A stretch of DNA of 64,000 bases from Echinococcus granulosus (taxonomy: Eukaryota; Platyhelminthes; Cestoda; Cyclophyllidea; Taeniidae). The stretch covers positions 659,466-723,465 of the forward strand of contig NW_020170399.1 in assembly GCF_000524195.1 (NCBI RefSeq). The letters run 5' to 3'. Within the stretch, counting starts at the first letter, position 1. Every line of letters starts with the position of its first letter. The position numbers and the translations under genes are program-made. The notes below the pieces were generated by a model, which did not search any database, was not told the origin of the DNA, and worked only from the letters and a program-made list of their open reading frames with translations. Positions 59,758-64,000 of the stretch are shown here, one piece after another.

Positions 59758-62039
59758 GTATTGCGCTAACTCTTTTTACTTGTCCAGGAATTTGAGCGCA
59801 GATTCGAAGGCTGTTACCTCTTGTTCCTCAGCGAGCAAGTTTAATCGTACCTCCTCAAAAACAAGTTTGATTTCCTCCCTTTCTGATGGCAGTTATGGTA
59901 CGCCTAGTTTCTTATCATGGGTCGTTGAACATTTTCAAAAATAACTAAAAATATGTTTCGAAGAATCTCATTTATTCCATATGTGTTCCACTTAATGCCT
60001 GGAGTTTTATTCTCATGGGCCGGTGTTTATCTTCCAGTGGGTGGCGAAGATGAGAACAACAGTAATCTGTTCATCTGTTCTGAAAAGAAGCCTAATCGAT
60101 GGCCATCATTTTCAAGCGCCTTTCCCAGTTTCATAAACACTGGCTCGAACGCACCACCTCCATCAACAATATCACTTTGTCACCAGTGGAGTACCGTTAT
60201 AAACAACTGGGAACAATATTCCAAGAAGAAGGGATTCATTGCTGTATGTTCTCATGCATGAAATCATTTGACTTGCGTAATATGTAACAGTTCTCTGTCG
60301 TCACAACCTCTGTCCTTCTCTATTTGGGTTCGCTTTGATGGTCACTGATGTTTGAATAGTTTATATACTCGTAATTTATCAGGGATTTTTATACTAAATC
60401 CGTTTTAAATGTGGTGCTCCGATGACTATTCTAGAAATGAGCATGTTTGTTTCGTAACACGTTTATCCTTTTGTTATCTTCTCAGCAAATTAAATATGAT
60501 AAGAGTTCATTGCATCCTCAATAATTCCGCTTAGCCTCTTTTAGCACTCACAAGGTTGTTTATTTTTAGGATTTGATTCGTATGGGAATTCCTGATCAGT
60601 TTCGGCCGATGATATGGCAACTCTGCACCGGGGCGTACGGTTCTCCTCTAAAGCAGAACTATCACAAATACCTTCGTGACGTCTCACCGTTTGAGCGCGC
60701 CATCGCTCGGGACATATCGCGGACCTATCCAAAGCACGACTTCTTTAAAGACAAAGTATGGGAATAATGTTAAACTTGCATTTTAATCTGAGTAATTCCA
60801 TTTAACCGGAATCCCTCCATGCTCTTTTTGGTTAGAATGCGGAGCTGTAAAATCCTCCAGCACACTGACTCTGTCTCCAATGTAGGGGCCATAGATTACA
60901 ACTTTATTTTAAGGCTACTTAAGGCCTTGAAAAGGTAGCTCAGTTCTTTGGTGGGCGGATGATGTAAATTGGAGAACTCTTGCACTTGTATGCTCATTTC
61001 CATATGCTTTGAAATACGATATTATTCGCTACTTTAGAAGAAGCAAAAGTGGCATGCAATTAGTACTTCGTCTTAAATTGTGTTCGCGTGATCGACTTAG
61101 GACTCATGGTGGAAAATTATCTGGAGAATCGTAGATGTATGAATACTTGCCTGCCTGTAAGTATTGGCCCCCTTCACTTCCGATTACTTTTTTGGCTTTG
61201 GGTTTAACTGGTTTTTGTTTCTCATGCTCGCGATCCGACTTTCATACGCCTCATTTTCGTCAGTTACCAGTGGTATTGTTGCCGATAACTTCAAGTTACT
61301 CAGTCCTCTTCCGCCTGATCAGGTAATTTTGTCATGCTAAAATGTATTTGCTCTATATAATTGGCAGCTATCTAAATACAAGCCGATCTGGACGATCACT
61401 AGCGTAATAATACGGAGACTTCGTTTTAAGATCGGAGGATACTTCCCTCAAATACGCATTCGGTGAGTTTGTTGTGGTCCGGCGTCTGGGCTACCCGTTT
61501 CGTGGCCGTATTTGTCGTGCAAAGATCTCCGATCTGCTTTAATCCGTCCGCTTCTTTCATTGTCTGGTTTTGCTCTCGTTATTTTCCTATGTTTGCTTCA
61601 ATTTATCATCAACTTTAATTACCTCCTCAGGTAATTAACTAAAAAGTTTTATTAGACCTTAGCACCAACTTTCTCACTGTTTAGCACATTGTACTGTTGT
61701 TAACGCTTAGTACTCAAACTTCGGGCTTACTTGAGTAGAGCCAAATTTCATTAACTTGAAAAGATCACATAGGCGATTCTTTTGCTCCGTCGGCTAAACG
61801 ACTCGCTAGTATATTGTTGATTTTATTTTCATTTGTATATTCACCTTTATTACATTACGTTCATTGATACTGCGTATACTGAGTGGCTTATTCTGCAGAT
61901 AAGCTAACTTGCTTCATTCTTTTAGGGGAGCACTGGTCAGCAGAGCCTCTTCAATGTGATGAAGGCCTACTCTCTGCACGACCGCGAAGTCGGCTACTGC
62001 CAGGGCTCCGGATTCATTGTTGGCCTCCTTCTGATGCAG
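59675..62039 (+). CDS. EVI5-family TBC-domain RabGAP (5' part; continues beyond window)
   Basis: GTPase-activating protein for Rab GTPases in membrane traffic. Exons 59675-59757, 59788-59897, 60038-60243, 60570-60755 and 61926-62039 join in phase into 233 codons, and the last donor (CAG|GTGCGC) leads outside. The N-terminal [19 protein letters not shown] and Ser-rich stretch match the EVI5 region before the TBC domain, and [15 protein letters not shown] matches its W-x-x-x-x-x-x-W-E linker. The TBC domain begins [18 protein letters not shown]. The arginine finger (IxxDxxR: IARDISR, Arg184) and glutamine finger (YxQ: GYCQGSGF, Gln221) are both present, so catalysis by the dual-finger mechanism is expected. 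The rest of the TBC domain and the coiled coil typical of EVI5 must lie downstream. The ATG follows an in-frame TGA two codons upstream. Confidence 0.9.
59758..59787 (+). other. 30-nt micro-intron in the EVI5-like gene
   Basis: GTATTG to CTTGTCCAG with GCTAAC as a possible branch point, 30 nt. Its length is a multiple of three and it has no stop in frame, so retention would add ten residues. Removal restores [15 protein letters not shown], collinear with the gap-free LEEQNRLLE-type motif of EVI5. Confidence 0.78.
59788..59897 (+). CDS. EVI5-like exon 2
   Basis: Encodes the Ser-rich stretch ([28 protein letters not shown]). Donor G|GTACGC, phase 1. Confidence 0.8.
60038..60243 (+). CDS. EVI5-like exon 3
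   Basis: Acceptor TTATCTTCCAG; joins as G|TG (Val). Encodes [11 protein letters not shown] through [18 protein letters not shown]. Donor GCT|GTATGT, phase 0. Confidence 0.8.
60570..60755 (+). CDS. EVI5-like exon 4 (TBC domain, arginine finger)
   Basis: 62 codons, [11 protein letters not shown] to HDFFKDK, with acceptor TTTTTAG and donor AAA|GTATGG. Contains the IxxDxxR motif. Confidence 0.93.
60756..61925 (+). other. EVI5-like intron 4
   Basis: A 1170-nt intron, no gene seen. Confidence 0.75.
61926..62039 (+). CDS. EVI5-like exon 5 (TBC domain, glutamine finger)
   Basis: 38 codons, [19 protein letters not shown] to IVGLLLMQ, with acceptor TTCTTTTAG. The longer frame at 61883-62101 is a shadow in another phase. 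Confidence 0.93.
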
Positions 62040-64000
62040 GTGCGCTCTATGTGTTGACATTTCATTCTACGCAGTACATGAATGCGAGTTGTAAGGATTA
62101 GTGATGGTCCCAACCTTGTGGTATAGACTCATAAGTGGTCGTGCAATTCGCAGTTGTTCCGTAAAAAAGATAACCCTTCTGAATGATGGAATCAGACATT
62201 AACTGAACATTGGAAACAATTCATCAGTATTTTGTACGGTAAGTCTCCTCCTCCGTCGGCGGTAAAGGTTAATCAAGTTCAAGTGCGTTTTTCGCTGCAA
62301 TTAATTATGCTGAGCATAAACTCCTTAACAGTTGGTGTTCGAATTTATGCTTTTTTAAAAATATCGAACAGGCTACAGTGGATGATATATAATCAGGTTT
62401 TTGGCAGGGTTATAGTTTTTATGATATTAAGCCTTCATACTTTGGATTTAAAGGGTATCCTGCGTCCACTATAGGGAAACAGAAAAGTGGTTTGACCATA
62501 GTAGGGGGCCCTTTTGAATGCTACAATCTAGCCCGCGCCGGAGCGATTTCTGCTGCTCCTTTGTCGTATTGTCAGTGACATTTAAGAGCCCTAGGTACAT
62601 GCCTGGTTACCTTTTCATCCGTCTGAAATACCCTGTGATTGTGGAATTTCGCTTTATGTATAGTAACACTTCCTGTGCTGTTCGACAAACCTTTTTGGTT
62701 ACTGCTGAGTGTAAGCAGCAATTTTAAACGCTCATGCGCAGGTAGTTTTAGTTTAAGTTTGCTATTTGCGTTTTTATTGAAATCGCTTAGAAATAACTTG
62801 TAGTTGGGTAGAGCCATCTGAGAGATTTCTACATTTGTGTGAGTGAAGTCTAGGTTTTTGAATTCGCCCTACCGGGCCTGAGTTTGAGAAATATGCTGCG
62901 AAGATTTAACTTTTTATATTTACTTTGTCCCATGCAATTAAAAGCATTAAATAAAACTATATTCTGCACTGGTGCACTTTAAGTGCTCCCAAAAGCCTCT
63001 TAAGCGTTGCAGAAGCTCTTTTGATGTTTAAACAAATTTAGATGCTGAATATGCAAAATCTACAGGTAGTCAACTAGTGCCAATACTATTCAGACCGCTG
63101 TCATGTTTTCCTAGCGTATCTACTGAATGCGACGTGACCTCTTCATTGTCCGGTATACAGGATTGATATACCCCGATACCGAGCACCCGTCTCTCAGCAG
63201 CCAACACAAACACTTTTGAGGCTAATGCCACCAGTATTTACTCTTACCACCTAGTTTACACCTCCAAAAGGGGAGAAAACTTAGCCAGAGTGCCTCAATT
63301 CACGTTCCAGCAGGAGTCGCCTCCGTGGTGAGCGTGAATGCGATCTCGCCATTCGCTCCCGAGTACAGGCATGACGACCATTGATCGCGGGCGTAATGCT
63401 ATCCGCTGATGTGAACTGAAATGTGGGTTGCGCGTAATTGTTGCTTCCTCTCCTGGAGGTTTGATTCGCGCGTGTCTGTTTGCATGCCTAGCGGCTGGCC
63501 CTCTTTTCTCCTTCCGGCTGCGTTTGCGAGGCTAGTCGAGTGTACACACACACGCACTGTAGTTGTTTAGTTTCTGTCGCTGCGGTGATCACTCATTAAT
63601 TCTTGTCATTTCGAGCTGCTGGAGTGGATCTAGGGTCACGTGAGAGGGAGGGGTCTGTGGGAATTTCAAGTCAGTTGGGGGTTGCTTCACACCACTCATG
63701 CAGCAAAACACGTCATTTGCTATCATAAACCGCCACTACATGTGCACCACTCTATGCTATGTATACTAATGTGACGACAATGATCTGTGGAAGTGAAATC
63801 GAAACGATAACTGAATAAATTTGAAATGCGTTGCTTCCCACGCCATGTTTTGCCTGCACAATATGGAGGACCCGTTGTCGAAATCGAAAATGGTGTATTC
63901 TTTTCTTTCGAGTCGAACTGAAATGGACATCCTATAGCAATCTTAAATCAAGAGGCAATCATCGGGCATTAAGCGAACACAAGTATATTATATCGTCGTT
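62040..64000 (+). other. EVI5-like intron 5 (incomplete)
   Basis: The next expected TBC segment (AF-x-x-F to F-K-P-x-M-x-E-L-G) was not found before the window end. The intron is therefore at least 1.96 kb. Confidence 0.6.

Noticed and set aside
1..64000. tRNA, rRNA, spliced-leader RNA genes and CRISPR arrays
   Set aside because: No tRNA B-box with a matching cloverleaf, no rRNA-like stretch, no spliced-leader-like sequence and no regularly spaced repeats were seen. CRISPR is not expected in animal DNA.

Overview
This is eukaryotic nuclear DNA. It has intron-rich genes, GT-AG introns, long non-coding stretches and metazoan protein families, with no bacterial signals. Three things point to a parasitic flatworm, most likely a taeniid tapeworm (Taenia/Echinococcus group): extremely short introns (29, 30 and 35 nt) beside introns of 65-76 nt, moderate AT richness, and dispersed ~1 kb non-coding LTR elements with the layout of cestode TRIM retrotransposons. 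The genus is inference.

Layout. (1) 667-6959, + strand: a Prospero/Prox homeodomain transcription factor in five exons, spliceable to an exact 724-residue frame and ending in a complete homeo-Prospero domain. AATAAA directly follows the stop codon. (2) 6966-20049: about 13 kb without a recognisable gene. It holds a decayed Gypsy-type integrase fragment (~11.87-12.49 kb), a partial LTR element (~16.1-16.6 kb) and a diverged repeat pair (~18.05 and ~19.07 kb). (3) 20050-23759 (+) and 25279-24360 (-): two PLAC8/cornifelin-family Cys-rich genes, tail to tail, with the same three-exon structure, intron phases 1 and 0, and a middle exon of exactly 140 nt. They are an inverted duplicate pair. (4) 26103-27200: the best-preserved TRIM-like element, with LTR, primer-binding site, polypurine tract and LTR. 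(5) 28029-57329, + strand: a ~29 kb MTSS1/MIM-family gene (I-BAR/IMD domain, actin and membrane remodelling). Its first exons are separated by 35-, 29- and 76-nt introns; later Ser/Pro-rich exons are scattered over 25 kb. Its introns contain another TRIM-like copy and a solo LTR, both antisense. (6) 59675 to beyond the window end, + strand: an EVI5-family TBC-domain RabGAP with both catalytic fingers visible. It contains a 30-nt intron that keeps the frame whether spliced or retained.

The genes do not form a pathway: they cover neural/stem-cell transcription, small Cys-rich proteins, membrane curvature and Rab traffic. Exons were joined by hand from frame, splice consensus and family similarity. 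The best-supported joins are all five prospero exons, both PLAC8 genes, MTSS exons 1-5 and 10-12, and EVI5 exons 1-5. The MTSS joins from exon 5 to 6 and from exon 9 to 10 are unresolved.
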